Below are positions 21,305 to 34,900 of a stretch of DNA of 64,000 bases, in pieces. Below the pieces are notes generated by a model that worked only from the letters and a program-made list of their open reading frames with translations, did no database searches and was not told where the DNA came from. The stretch comes from Phymorhynchus buccinoides (Eukaryota; Mollusca; Gastropoda; Neogastropoda; Raphitomidae): positions 53,132,499 to 53,196,498 of the forward strand of contig CM065698.1 of assembly GCA_017654935.2 (NCBI GenBank). Reading direction: 5' to 3'. Each line of letters opens with the position of its first letter. Within the stretch, counting starts at the first letter, position 1. Position numbers and translations under genes: made by a program.

Positions 21305-22644
21305 CATGGGATGATCCAAAAGTCTTAACACTTGGTCTCTAACGGCCGTGTTTATTGCTCGAAACTTACCATTTCTTTACAGTCCCTCGAAGTACTCTCC
21401 TCCTCTTTCCACACAAAGTTGCAGTCGGGTCAGCCAAGAAACAAAGGCATTTTGATACTCCAGCAGAGGTATGGTGTCCAGCTGTGATTTCACCGCTTTT
21501 CCTAAGTCCTGTATCCTTGAAAACGTCTTGCCAGAGAGGTTTTCCTTCAGAAGTGGAAACAACCAAAAGTCACATGGTGACAAGTCTGGACTGTAAGGTG
21601 GATGTGGAAGAACTTAGACAGATTGCTCTTCTAGATAGGTCATGGTGACCTTGGCTTTGTGAGCACTGGCATTGTCATGCAGGAGCATTGTTTTGCTGGT
21701 ACAGTACCAACGGTTGGGCGCTGCTCACAGACAGACCCAGCCACTTTTGGCAAAACTGTTCCAACATAATAGATGGCAGTGAGTGTGCATTTCACTGGAA
21801 GTATGTCGACTGCTACTGAGCCTTGGGTGCTGAAAAAAATGGAGAAAAGCCTCTTCCGACTCTGAAAAGATGGACGAAGAACAACTGGTCTCTCCTGGTC
21901 AGCACTCACCCACGCCATATTGGACCGCTTGCTTGGGATGCCATAAAATGAGATCCAAGTTTCATCTCCGGTGACTACGTCACACAGCCGTTTTGGGCCA
22001 TTTGACTCAAACATCTCCAGCAATTTCTTGGCACACAAAACCCTCTGCTTCTTTTGTTGATCTGTCAACAGGTGTGGTACCCATTTTGCAGCGATTTGTT
22101 TTAGCTGAAGATCTTGACGCAGGATCCGTTCAACTGTGACATATGAAAGCCCATGTGTTTCACTTATCTCCCGAATTGTAATATGTTGGTTCTCTTCAAC
22201 GGCTTTCTTTACAAGCAGGATATTGTGCTCGTTCCTGGCATCACAAGGACGCCCAGAGCGGTATTCATCTTTAAAGTCAGCTTTTCCATCTTTGAAATTT
22301 TGAATCCATCTGCAAACTGTCCTGTGTAACGTACACTGGTCCCCATACACATAAATCAAATCAGCATGAATTTTGATTGGAGTCTCTCCAAGTTTGAACC
22401 TTGTAAAAACATAAAACCTCAGCTGTTCAGGATTTGGATCCATGTTTTTCAACCACAGTTGATGACATCATATTTTCAATGACGTCATATGTGATGAAAT
22501 ATTGTAACATCATTCATAGGCGTATGCAAGCAAATAGGGAAAAGGCCAAGCTTTTATTTGACATCTTACTTTTTTTATGTACACTTGTCAGATGCAATAG
22601 CCTATGGCAGGCCAACTGTCAAGACTTTTGGATCACCCCACGTG
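21305..22644 (-). mobile_element. Mariner-family DNA transposon, about 1340 bp, with terminal inverted repeats and TA duplication
   Basis: The left end (plus strand) is CATGGGATGATCCAAAAGTC and the complement of the right end is CACGTGGGGTGATCCAAAAG. The inverted repeats are about 28-30 bp and imperfect. TA dinucleotides flank both ends (21303-21304 and 22645-22646), as expected for Tc1/mariner. The transposase lies between them on the minus strand. The insertion is inside the endonuclease coding of the CR1/L2-like element. Confidence 0.92.
21345..22452 (-). pseudogene. Mariner transposase (DD34D), frameshifted and with a stop
   Basis: The N-terminal part (from MDPNPEQLRFYVFTRFKLG at about 22440) has the paired helix-turn-helix region, including GRPCDARNE and HITIREISETHGLSYVTVER. 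WVPHLLTDQQKKQR follows, then the first catalytic Asp in VVTGDETWISF. Near 21710-21760 the reading changes frame; the second Asp is in MLLHDNASAH. A stop (TAA) interrupts before VLPHPPYSPDLSPCDFWLFP, which supplies the third Asp 34 residues after the second. All three catalytic acids survive but the frame is broken. The start at 22452 or the internal Met at about 22440 both fit the family. Its job was cut-and-paste transposition at TA sites. Confidence 0.93.
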
Positions 22645-22646
22645 TA

Positions 22647-22710
22647 AGTGATAAACATTAAGGTGTGCAACAGTAGTTCCATTAGTATTGTTATGCATGT
22701 TCAAAAAGTA
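22647..22710 (-). pseudogene. First endonuclease codons of the CR1/L2-like element, beyond the mariner
   Basis: The minus strand reads LNMHNNTNGTTVAHLNVYHL immediately outside the mariner TA. AHLNV...L is the usual start of the APE-type endonuclease in these elements. Removing the mariner with one TA brings it next to NKLPEICLLL with one base out of frame. Confidence 0.65.
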
Positions 22711-23237
22711 CAGTGTTATCAGTTTTATGATGGCAAATGCTGCTAGGGATTGGAGACAGAAAATAAGCTTTTATACACAGACAATTCACACTCATTCAAA
22801 TCAATGACAACCAGAAAACAAAAGTGGTACACTACAAGCAGCAGGAAAGAAAAGACAAACGTAGGTAGGTCAATTAGGCCTACTTATTAAACCAAAGCCA
22901 CGGAAGCATCCTAGAGCGCTTCACTTATAAAGTCTCTTCAAGTTCAGTTCAATTTCAGCCACTACTGGACGCCCACTCAATAGGAGGCAGCCACTATCAG
23001 CAATTAAAATCAAGAGTTTTGTCTCAGCATTACCGGCACTAGGCTACTGAGGTGAAAGAGAAGAAAAAAACCCCACACAAACACACCCTATATTCAATTA
23101 ACCATAGATACAATAATTATATAAAATGTGACGTTGCAGCATATTTACTCAAACACGCGCTCGCATGCATGTGCTAACACACACGTATGATGAAGTACGA
23201 CATAAGTTCTTGTAGAATATAGCATAGCACTGTGACG
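22711..23237. other. Sequence upstream of the retrotransposon endonuclease; no gene recognised
   Basis: This could be the 5' untranslated or ORF1 region of the CR1/L2-like element, but I see no zinc-knuckle or coiled-coil frame. A CACACG-rich patch near 23150 begins a set of related degenerate repeats that continues to 23690. Confidence 0.4.
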
Positions 23238-23690
23238 ACGCGTTTTGAAATAACGACGCGATTTGAAATAAGTATTTCAAATCGCGTCGAGTTTATTTCA
23301 AAACGCGTTGGTGGGTGTCGACACGTTTTGAAATAAAATCACATAGCACTCGTGGAGTCTCTTTAGTTTCCGTTCAGTCACTCTCAACACAAGGCGCAAA
23401 TTTGGCAATAGAAGACTGTACTGACAGTTATAAAACAGCACCACTAGCTTAAAAGAAAAAAAAGAAAGAAAACAATCCATGTTATAAATGAGACGACGAA
23501 ACACACATTCATACACTCGTGCATGAAAAAGTCTTCGTAGAACGCAGCAGTGATAAATCAAAGTCAAGCATGATATTTAAATGCACATACATCCGAGCTC
23601 GCATTCGCACACACACGCGTACGAACGTGTACGATATAAGTTCGTAGAGACCGCCGCAGTCATTATCAAAGTCCACCAAGACCTGGCACT
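23150..23690. repeat. Three degenerate copies of a CACACG...ATAAGTTC-GTAGA block
   Basis: Similar strings (ACG-rich run, a CGTACGA/GTGC block, then AGTTCTTGTAGAA / AGTCTTCGTAGAACGC / AAGTTCGTAGAGACCGC and a GCAGT...CAAAGTC trailer) occur around 23155-23235, 23500-23570 and 23590-23680. Divergence is high. Confidence 0.45.
23238..23308. repeat. 71-bp near-perfect palindrome with nested arms
   Basis: The inner arms CGACGCGATTTGAAATA (23254-23270) and its exact complement (23273-23289) are separated by only AG. The outer arms ACGCGTTTTGAAATAA (23238-23253) and its exact complement (23293-23308) enclose them with a three-base bulge. A third single copy of the ACGTTTTGAAATAA word lies at about 23322-23335. 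On single strands it would fold into a long hairpin. Confidence 0.95.
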
Positions 23691-23756
23691 ATAGGTTTTT
23701 CTATCTTTCACTTTGCAGTGGTGTTAGATTCTAGACACACACACAAGTGCTGCACA

Positions 23757-24084
<328 letters not shown>

Positions 24085-24230
24085 TTGTCACTTTCTCTCA
24101 CTCACACGTTATGCCTATTGAATTAACCGAACACAGTTTGTTGATGTTGCTGGCCAAAAGGAACGTAAAGCCACGGTGAAGGGAGATGAGCGGGTCTCTG
24201 GAAGGGATTGTAGTGGGGAGGGGGCGGAGG

Positions 24231-24748
24231 AGGGAGAGGAGGGGGAGGTAGGTGTCTGCTGTACGGCCATGCTGGTAAAGGGATAGCGTATGGTGAGGAC
24301 AGTTGAGGGGGGAGGTAGGGAGAGGAGGGGGAGGTAGGTGTCTGCTGTACGGCCATGCTGGTAAAGGGATAGCGTATGGTGAGGACAGTTGAGGGGGGAG
24401 GTAGGGAGAGGAGGGGGAGGTAGGTGTCTGCTGTACGGCCATGCTCGTAAAGGGATAGCGTATGGTGAGGACAGTTGAGGGGGGAGGTAGGGAGAGGAGG
24501 GGGAGGTAGGTGTCTGCTGTACGGCCATGCTGGTAAAGGGATAGCGTATGGTGAGGACAGTTGAGGGGGGAGGTAGGGAGAGGAGGGGGAGGTAGGTGTC
24601 TGCTGTACGGCCATGCTGGTAAAGGGATAGCGTATGGTGAGGACAGTTGAGGGGGGAGGTAGGGAGAGGAGGGGGAGGTAGGTGTCTTTTGTACGGCCAT
24701 GCTGGAAAAGGGATAGCGTATGGAGAGGACAGTGAGGTGGGAGGTATG
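24231..24748. repeat. 86-bp minisatellite, six copies
   Basis: The word GTACGGCCATGCT recurs at 24261, 24347, 24433, 24519, 24605 and 24691, exactly 86 bp apart. The unit is G-rich (GAGGAGGGGGAGGTAGGTGT). All three minus-strand frames are open across it (Pro/Ser/Leu-rich) because the unit lacks stops there. I do not call a gene. Confidence 0.95.
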
Positions 24749-24840
24749 GAGTGAAAGGATTGTACTGGGGGACTGGTAGGGGATGATGGTGCTGCTCATT
24801 GGAAGTTGGATGGGGGCCGGGTTGGTGGGGAGAGAGAGAG

Positions 24841-25560
<720 letters not shown>

Positions 25561-25561
25561 A

Positions 25562-25895
25562 AATACGGATACGGATGCGGATTTTTAATCAAAAGGCCAA
25601 GGCCCCATATGATGGGGTTACAATGAACAAACAAATTGTAAGAAACAACAAATATATATACACACAGTATAAGCATAGATATAATTACTTATCAAATAAC
25701 CAATCAATCATTCATTATACACATAAACATAGATATAAACACATAATGAACACATTCAACTGCTGATTATGCTACGCATATCAAAAGCCTTGTATAAGAA
25801 TAGAGCAAATCGTCTAGTACTTAGAAAGAATAAATCGTTCTCTAAGATCATTTAAAAGAGGGCAACATAGCACAAAATGTACTTTGAAATCGATC
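25562..25895 (-). mobile_element. Second 5'-truncated retrotransposon 3' end in the GA tract
   Basis: The minus strand carries a decayed C-terminal domain, a trailer with a hairpin CCCCATCATATGGGG (25603-25617) followed by GCCTTGGCC, and a tail of GTATCC-like units (25564-25580). The 12-mer GAAAGAGAGTGA occurs at both borders (25550-25561 and 25896-25907), giving a target-site duplication inside GA-rich sequence. Confidence 0.82.
25756..25890 (-). pseudogene. Decayed C-terminal retrotransposon domain
   Basis: The minus strand reads VHFVLCCPLLNDLRERFIL, then a stop. In the next frame it reads RRFALFLYKAFDMRSIISS and ends at 25756. It is the same HF.L.CP..N.LR.R block as at 24927-25370, with one frame change. 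Confidence 0.8.
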
Positions 25896-25998
25896 GAAAG
25901 AGAGTGAGAGACAAACTGAAACAGACGGACAAAATGGCATAAAACAGATAAACAGCAATGATGTGTTAGCTTGATTAAATGGAGTGTTTTTGCGATGA
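25896..25998. other. Short unique spacer before the 40-bp satellite
   Basis: No gene is seen. It contains the end of the GA-rich target and about 90 bp of unique sequence. Confidence 0.6.
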
Positions 25999-28900
25999 TA
26001 AATCATTGTACTAATTGTAATGGGGATGTCACAGTGGACAAATCATTGCACTAATTGTAATGGGGATGTCACAGTGGACAAATCATTGCACTAATTTTAA
26101 TGGGGATGCCACAGTGGACAAATCATTGCACTAATTGTAATGGGGATGTCACAGTGGACAAATCATTGCACTAATTGTAATGGGGATGCACACAGTGGAC
26201 AAATCATTGCACTAATTGTAATGGGGATGTCACAGTGGACAAATCATTGCACTAATTGTAATGGGGATGCCACAGTGGACAAATCATTGCACTAATTGTA
26301 ATGGGGATGTCACAGTGGACAAATCATTGCACTAATTGTAATGGGGATGTCACAGTGGACAAATCATTGCACTAATTGTAATGGGGATGTCACAGTGGAC
26401 AAATCATTGCACTAATTGTAATGGGGATGTCACAGTGGACAAATCATTGCACTAATTGTAATGGGGATGTCACAATGGATAAATCATTGCACTAATTGTA
26501 ATGGGGATGTCACAGTGGACAGTGGACAAATCATTGCACTAATTGTAATGGGGATGTCACAATGGATAAATCATTGCACTAATTGTAATGGGGATGTCAC
26601 AGTGGACAAATCATTGCACTAATTGTAATGGGGATGTCACAGTGGACAAATCATTGCACTAATTGTAATGGGGATGTCACAATGGATAAATCATTGCACT
26701 AATTGTAATGGGGATGTCACAGTGGACAGTGGACAAATCATTGCACTAATTGTAATGGGGATGTCACAGTGGACAAATCATTGCACTAATTGTAATGGGG
26801 ATGTCACAGTGGACAAATCATTGCACTAATTGTAATGGGGATGTCACAGTGGACAAATCATTGCACTAATTGTAATGGGGATGTCACAGTGGACAAATCA
26901 TTGCACTAATTGTAATGGGGATGTCACAGTGGACAAATCATTGCACTAATTGTAATGGGGATGTCACAGTGGACAAATCATTGCACTAATTGTAATGTGG
27001 ATGTCACATTGTAATGGGGATGTCACAGTGGACAAAATTCATTGCAAACTAATTGTAATGGGGATGTCACAGTGGACAAATCATTGCACTAATTGTAATG
27101 GGGATGTCACAGTGGACAAATCATTGCACTAATTGTAATGGGGATGTCACAGTGGACAGTGGACAAATCATTGCACTAATTGTAATGGGGATGCCACGGG
27201 GTACAGTGGATAAATCATTGCACTAATTGTAATGGGGATGTCACAGTGTACAAATAATAGCACTAATTGTAACGGGGATGTCACAATGGACAAATCATTG
27301 CACTAATTGTAATGGGGATGTCACAGTGGACAAATCATTGCACTAATTGTAATGGGGATGTCACAGTGTGCAGTGGACAAATCATTGCACTAATTGTAAT
27401 GGGGATGTCACAGTGGGCAGTGGACAAATCATTGCACTAATTGTAATGGGGATGTCACAGTGGACAAATCATTGCACTAATTGTAATGGGGGATGTCACA
27501 GTGGACAAATCATTGCACTAATTGTAATGGGGATGTCACAGTGCAGTGGACAATCATTGCACTAATTGTAATGGGGATGTCACAGTGGACAAATCATTGC
27601 ACTAATTGTAATGGGGATGTCACACATGTCACAGTGGACAAATCATTGCACTAATTGTAATGGGGATGTCACAGTGGACAAATCATTGCACTAATTGTAA
27701 TGGGGATGTCACACAGTGGACAAATCATTGCACTAATTGTAATGGGGATGTCACAGTGGACAAATCATTGCACTAATTGTAATGGGGATGTCACAGTGGA
27801 CAAATCATTGCACATGGGGATGCACAGTGGACAAATCATTGCACTAATTGTAATGGGGATGTCACAGTGGACAAATCATTGCACTAATTGTAATGGGGAT
27901 GCCACACAGTGGACAAATCATTGCACTAATTGTAATGGGGATGTCACAGTGGACAAATCATTGCACTAATTGTAATGGGGATGTCACAGTGGACAAATCA
28001 TTGCACTAATTGTAATGGGGATGTCACAGTGGACAAATCATTGCACTAATTGTAATGGGGATGTCACAGTGGACAAATCATTGCACTAATTGTAATGGGG
28101 ATGTCACAGTGGACAAATCATTGCACTAATTGTAATGGGGATGTCACAGTGGACAAATCATTGCACTAATTGTAATGGGGATGTCACAGTGTACAAATCA
28201 TTGCACTAATTGTAATGGGGATGCATAGTGGACAAATCATTGCACTAATTTTAATGGGGATGTCACAGTGTACAAATCATTGCACTAATTGTAATGGGGA
28301 TGTCACAGTGGACAAATCATTGCACTAATTGTAATGGGGATGTCACAGTGGACAAATCATTGCACTAATTGTAATGGGGATGCCACAGTGGACAAATCAT
28401 TGCACTAATTGTAATGGGGATGCCACAGTGGACAAATCATTGCACTAATTGTAATGGGGGGATGCCACAGTGGACAAATCATTGCACTAATTGTAATGGG
28501 GATGTCACAGTGGACAAATCATTGCACTAATTGTAATGGGGATGTCACAGTGGACAAATCATTGCACTAATTGTAATGGGGATGTCACAGTGGACAAATC
28601 ATTGCACTAATTGTAATGGGGATGTCACAGTGGACAAATCATTGCACTAATTGTAATGGGGATGTCACAGTGGACAAATCATTGCACTAATTGTAATGGG
28701 GATGTCACAGTGGACAAATCATTGCACTAATTGTAATGGGGATGTCACAGTGGACAAATCATTGCACTAATTGTAATGGGGATGTCACAGTGGACAAATC
28801 ATTGCACTAATTGTAATGGGGATGTCACAGTGTACAAATCATTGCACTAATTGTAATGGGGATGTCACAGTGGACAAATCATTGCACTAATTGTAATGGG

Positions 28901-31900
28901 GATGTCACAGTGGACAGTGGACAAATCATTGCACTAATTGTAATGATAATTGTAATGGGGATGTCACAGTGGACAAATCATTGCACTAATTGTAATGGGG
29001 ATGTCACAGTGGACAAATCATTGCACTAATTGTAATGGGGATGTCACAGTGGACAAATCATTGCACTAATTGTAATGGGGATGTCACAGTGTGCAGTGGA
29101 CAAATCATTGCACTAATTGTAATGGGGATGTCACAGTGCAGTGGACAAATCATTGCACTAATTGTAATGGGGATGTCACAGTGGACAAATCATTGCACTA
29201 ATTGTAATGGGGATGTCACAGTGGACAAATCATTGCACTAATTGTAATGGGGATGTCACAGTGGACAAATCATTGCACTAATTGTAATGGGGATGTCACA
29301 CAGTGGACAAATCATTGCACTAATTGTAATGGGGATGTCACAGTGGACAGTGGACTAATTGTAATGGGGATGTCACAGTGGACAGTGGACAAATCATTGC
29401 ACTAATTGTAATGGGGATGTCACAGTGGACAAATCATTGCACTAATTGTAATGTCACAGTGGACAAATCATTGCACTAATTGTAATGGGGATGTCACAGT
29501 GGACAAATCATTGCACTAATTGTAATGGGGATGTCACAGTGGACAGTGGAAATCATTGCACTAATTGTAATGGGGATGTCACAGTGGACAAATCATTGCA
29601 CTAATTGTAATGGGGATGTCACACAGTGGACAAATCATTGCACTAATTGTAATGGGGATGATGTCACAGTGGACAAATCATTGCACTAATTGTAATGGGG
29701 GGATGTCACAGTGGACAAATCATTGCACTAATTGTAATGGGGATGTCACAGTGGACAAATCATTGCACTAATTGTAATGGGGATGTCACAGTGGACAAAT
29801 CATTGCACTAATTGTAATGGGGATGTCACAGTGGACAAATCATTGCACTAATTGTAATGGGGATGTCACAGTGGACAAATCATTGCACTAATTGTAATGG
29901 GGATGTCACAGTGGACAAATCATTGCACTAATTGTAATGGGGATGTCACAGTGGACAAATCATTGCACTAATTGTAATGGGGATGTCACAGTGGACAAAT
30001 CATTGCACTAATTGTAATGGGGATGTCACAGTGGACAAATCATTGCACTAATTGTAATGGGGATGTCACAGTGGACAAATCATTGCACTAATTGTAATGG
30101 GGATGTCACAGTGGACAAATCATTGCACTAATTGTAATGGGGATGTCACAGTGGACAAATCATTGCACTAATTGTAATGGGGATGTCACAGTGGACAAAT
30201 CATTGCACTAATTGTAATGGGGATGTCACAGTGGACAAATCATTGCACTAATTGTAATGGGGATGTCACAGTGGACAAATCATTGCACTAATTGTAATGG
30301 GGATGTCACAGTGGACAAATCATTGCACTAATTGTAATGGGGATGTCACAGTGGACAAATCATTGCACTAATTGTAATGGGGATGTCACAGTGGACAAAT
30401 CATTGCACTAAAATGGGGATGTCACAGTGGACAAATCATTGCACTAATTGTAATGGGGATGTCACAGTGGACAAATCATTGCACTAATTGTAATGGGGAT
30501 GATGGACAAATCATTGCACAGTAATGGACAAATCATTGCACTAATTGTAATGGGGATGTCACAGTGGACAAATCATTGCACTAATTGTAATGGGGATGTC
30601 ACAGTGGACAAATCATTGCACTAATTGTAATGGGGATGTCACAGTGGACAAATCATTGCACTAATTGTAATGGGGATGCCACAGTGGACAAATCATTGCA
30701 CAGTGGACAAATCATTGCACTAATTGTAATGGGGATGCCACAGTGGACAAATCATTGCACTAATTGTAATGGGGATGTCACAGTGGACAAATCATTGCAC
30801 TAATTGTAATGGGGATGTCACAGTGGACAAATCATTGCACTAATTGTAATGGGGATGCCACAGTGGACAAATCATTGCACTAATTGTAATGGGGATGTCA
30901 CAGTGGACAAATCATTGCACTAATTGTAATGGGGATGTCACAGTGGACAAATCATTGCACTAATTGTAATGGGGATGTCACAGTGGACAAATCATTGCAC
31001 TAATTGTAATGGGGATGTCACAGTGGACAAATCATTGCACTAATTGTAATGGGGATGACAAATCATTGCACAGTGGACAAATCATTGCACTAATTGTAAT
31101 GGGGATGTCACAGTGGACAAATCATTGCACTAATTGTAATGGGGATGTCACAGTGGACAAATCATTGCACTAATTGTAATGGGGATGTCACAGTGGACAA
31201 ATCATTGCACTAATTGTAATGGGGATGTCACAGTGGACAAATCATTGCACTAATTGTAATGGGGATGCCACAGTGGACAAATCATTGCACTAATTGTAAT
31301 GGGGATGTCACAGTGGACAAATCATTGCACTAATTGTAATGGGGATGTCACAGTGGACAAATCATTGCACTAATTGTAATGGGGATGTCACAGTGGACAA
31401 ATCATTGCACTAATTGTAATGGGGATGTCACAGTGGACAAATCATTGCACTAATCACAGTGGACAGTGGATAAATCATTGCACTAATTGTAATGGGGATG
31501 TCACAGTGGACAAATCATTGCACTAATTGTAATGGGGATGTCACAGTGGACAAATCATTGCACTAATTGTAATGGGGATGTCACAGTGGACAAATCATTG
31601 CACTAATTGTAATGGGGATGTCACAGTGGACAAATCATTGCACTAATTGTAATGGGGATGTCACAGTGGACAAATCATTGCACTAATTGTAATGGGGATG
31701 TCACAGTGGACAAATCATTGCACTAATTGTAATGGGGATGTCACAGTGGACAAATCATTGCACTAATTGTAATGGGGATGTCACAGTGGACAAATCATTG
31801 CACTAATTGTAATGGGGATGTCACAGTGGACAAATCATTGCACTAATTGTAATGGGGATGTCACAGTGGACAAATCATTGCACTAATTGTAATGGGGATG

Positions 31901-34900
31901 TCACAGTGGACAAATCATTGCACTAATTGTAATGGGGATGTCACAGTGGACAAATCATTGCACTAATTGTAATGGGGATGTCACAGTGGACAAATCATTG
32001 CACTAATTGTAATGGGGATGTCACAGTGGACAAATCATTGCACTAATTGTAATGGGGATGTCACAGTGGACAAATCATTGCACTAATTGTAATGGGGATG
32101 TCACAGTGGACAAATCATTGCACTAATTGTAATGGGGATGTCACAGTGGACAAATCATTGCACTAATTGTAATGGGGATGTCACAGTGGACAAATCATTG
32201 CACTAATTGTAATGGGGATGTCACAGTGGACAAATCATTGCACTAATTGTAATGGGGATGCCACAGTGGACAAATCATTGCACTAATTGTAATGGGGATG
32301 TCACAGTGGACAAATCATTGCACTAATTGTAATGGGGATGGGGATGTCACAGTGGACAAATCATTGCACTAATTGTAATGGGGATGTCACAGTGGACAAA
32401 TCATTGCACTAATTGTAAATGTCACAGTGGACAAATCATTGCACTAATTGTAATGGGGATGTCACAGTGGACAAATCATTGCACACAGTGGACAAATCAT
32501 TGCACTAATTGTAATTGGGGATGTCATGGGGATGTCACAGGACAAATCATTGCACTAATTGTAATGGGGATGCCACAGTGGACAAATCATTGCACTAATT
32601 GTAATGGGGATGTCACAGTGGACAAATCATTGCACTAATTGTAATGGGGATGTCACAGTGGACAAATCATTGCACTAATTGTAATGGGGATGTCACAGTG
32701 GACAGTGGACAAATCATTGCACTAATTGTAATGGGGATGTCACAGTGGACAAATCATTGCACTAATTGTAATGGGGATGTCACAGTGGACAAATCATTGC
32801 ACTAATTGTAATGGGGATGTCACACAGTGGACAAATCATTGCACTAATTGTAATGGGGATGTCACAGTGGACAAATCATTGCACTAATTGTAATGGGGAT
32901 GTCACAGTGGACAAATCATTGCACTAATTGTAATGGGGATGTCACAGTGGACAAATCATTGCACTAATTGTAATGGGGATGCCACAGTGGACAAATCATT
33001 GCACTAATTGTAATGGGGATGTCACAGTGGACAAATCATTGCACTAATTGTAATGGGGATGTCACAGTGGACAAATCATTGCACTAATTGTAATGGGGAT
33101 GTCACAGTGGACAAATCATTGCACTAATTGTAATGGGGATGTCACATGACAAATCATTGCACTAATTGTAATGGGGATGTCACAGTGGACAAATCATTGC
33201 ACTAATTGTAATGGGGATGTCACAGTGGACAAATCATTGCACTAATTGTAATGGGGATGTCACAGTGGACAAATCATTGCACTAATTGTAATGGGGATGT
33301 CACAGTGGACAAATCATTGCACTAATTGTAATGGGGATGTCACAGTGGACAAATCATTGCACTAATTGTAATGGGGATGTCACAGTGGACAAATCATTGC
33401 ACTAATTGTAATGGGGATGTCACAGTGGACAAATCATTGCACTAATTGTAATGGGGATGTCACAGTGGACAAATCATTGCACTAATTGTAATGGGGATGT
33501 CACAGTGGACAAATCATTGCACTAATTGTAATGGGGATGTCACAGTGGACAAATCATTGCACTAATTGTAATGGGGATGTCACAGTGGACAAATCATTGC
33601 ACTAATTGTAATGGGGATGTCACAGTGGATAAATCATTGCACTAATTGTAATGGGGATGTGGACAAATCATTGCACTAATTGTAATGGGGATGTCACAGT
33701 GGACAAATCATTGCACTAATTGTAATGGGGATGTCACAGTGGACAAATCATTGCACTAATTGTAATGGGGATGTCACAGTGGACAAATCATTGCACTAAT
33801 TGTAATGGGGATGTCACAGTGGACAAAATCATTGCACTAATTGTAATGGGGATGTCACAGTGGACAAATCATTGCACTAATTGTAATGGGGATGCCACAG
33901 TGGACAAATCATTGCACTAATTGTAATGGGGATGTCACAGTGGACAAATCATTGCACTAATTGTAATGGGGATGTCACAGTGGACAAATCATTGCACTAA
34001 TTGTAATGGGGATGTCACAGTGGACAAATCATTGCACTAATTGTAATGGGGATGTCACAGTGGACAAATCATTGCACTAATTGTAATGGGGATGTCACAG
34101 TGGACAAATCATTGCACTAATTGTAATGGGGATGCCACAGTGGACAAATCATTGCACTAATTGTAATGGGGATGTCACAGTGGACAAATCATTGCACTAA
34201 TTGTAATGGGGATGTCACAGTGGACAAATCATTGCACTAATTGTAATGGGGATGACAAATCATTGCACACAGTGGACAAATCATTGCACTAATTGTAATG
34301 GGGATGTCACAGTGGACAAATCATTGCACTAATTGTAATGGGGATGTCACAGTGGACAAATCATTGCACTAATTGTAATGGGGATGTCACAGTGGACAAA
34401 TCATTGCACTAATTGTAATGGGGATGTCACAGTGGACAAATCATTGCACTAATTGTAATGGGGATGCCACAGTGGACAAATCATTGCACTAATTGTAATG
34501 GGGATGTCACAGTGGACAAATCATTGCACTAATTGTAATGGGGATGTCACAGTGGACAAATCATTGCACTAATTGTAATGGGGATGTCACAGTGGACAAA
34601 TCATTGCACTAATTGTAATGGGGATGTCACAGTGGACAAATCATTGCACTAATTGTAATGGGGATGTCACAGTGGACAAATCATTGCACTAATTGTAATG
34701 GGGATGTCACAGTGGACAAATCATTGCACTAATTGTAATGGGGATGATGGACAAATCATTGCACTAATTGTAATGGGGATGTCACAGTGGACAAATCATT
34801 GCACTAATTGTAATGGGGATGTCACAGTGGACAAATCATTGCACTAATTGTAATGGGGATGTCAATGGGGATGCCTAATTGTAACACAGTGGATTGTAAA

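Noticed and set aside
24098..24799. Pro/Ser-rich minus-strand frames up to 233 residues
   Set aside because: The 86-bp unit has no stops in any minus frame, and three frames give equally long products.
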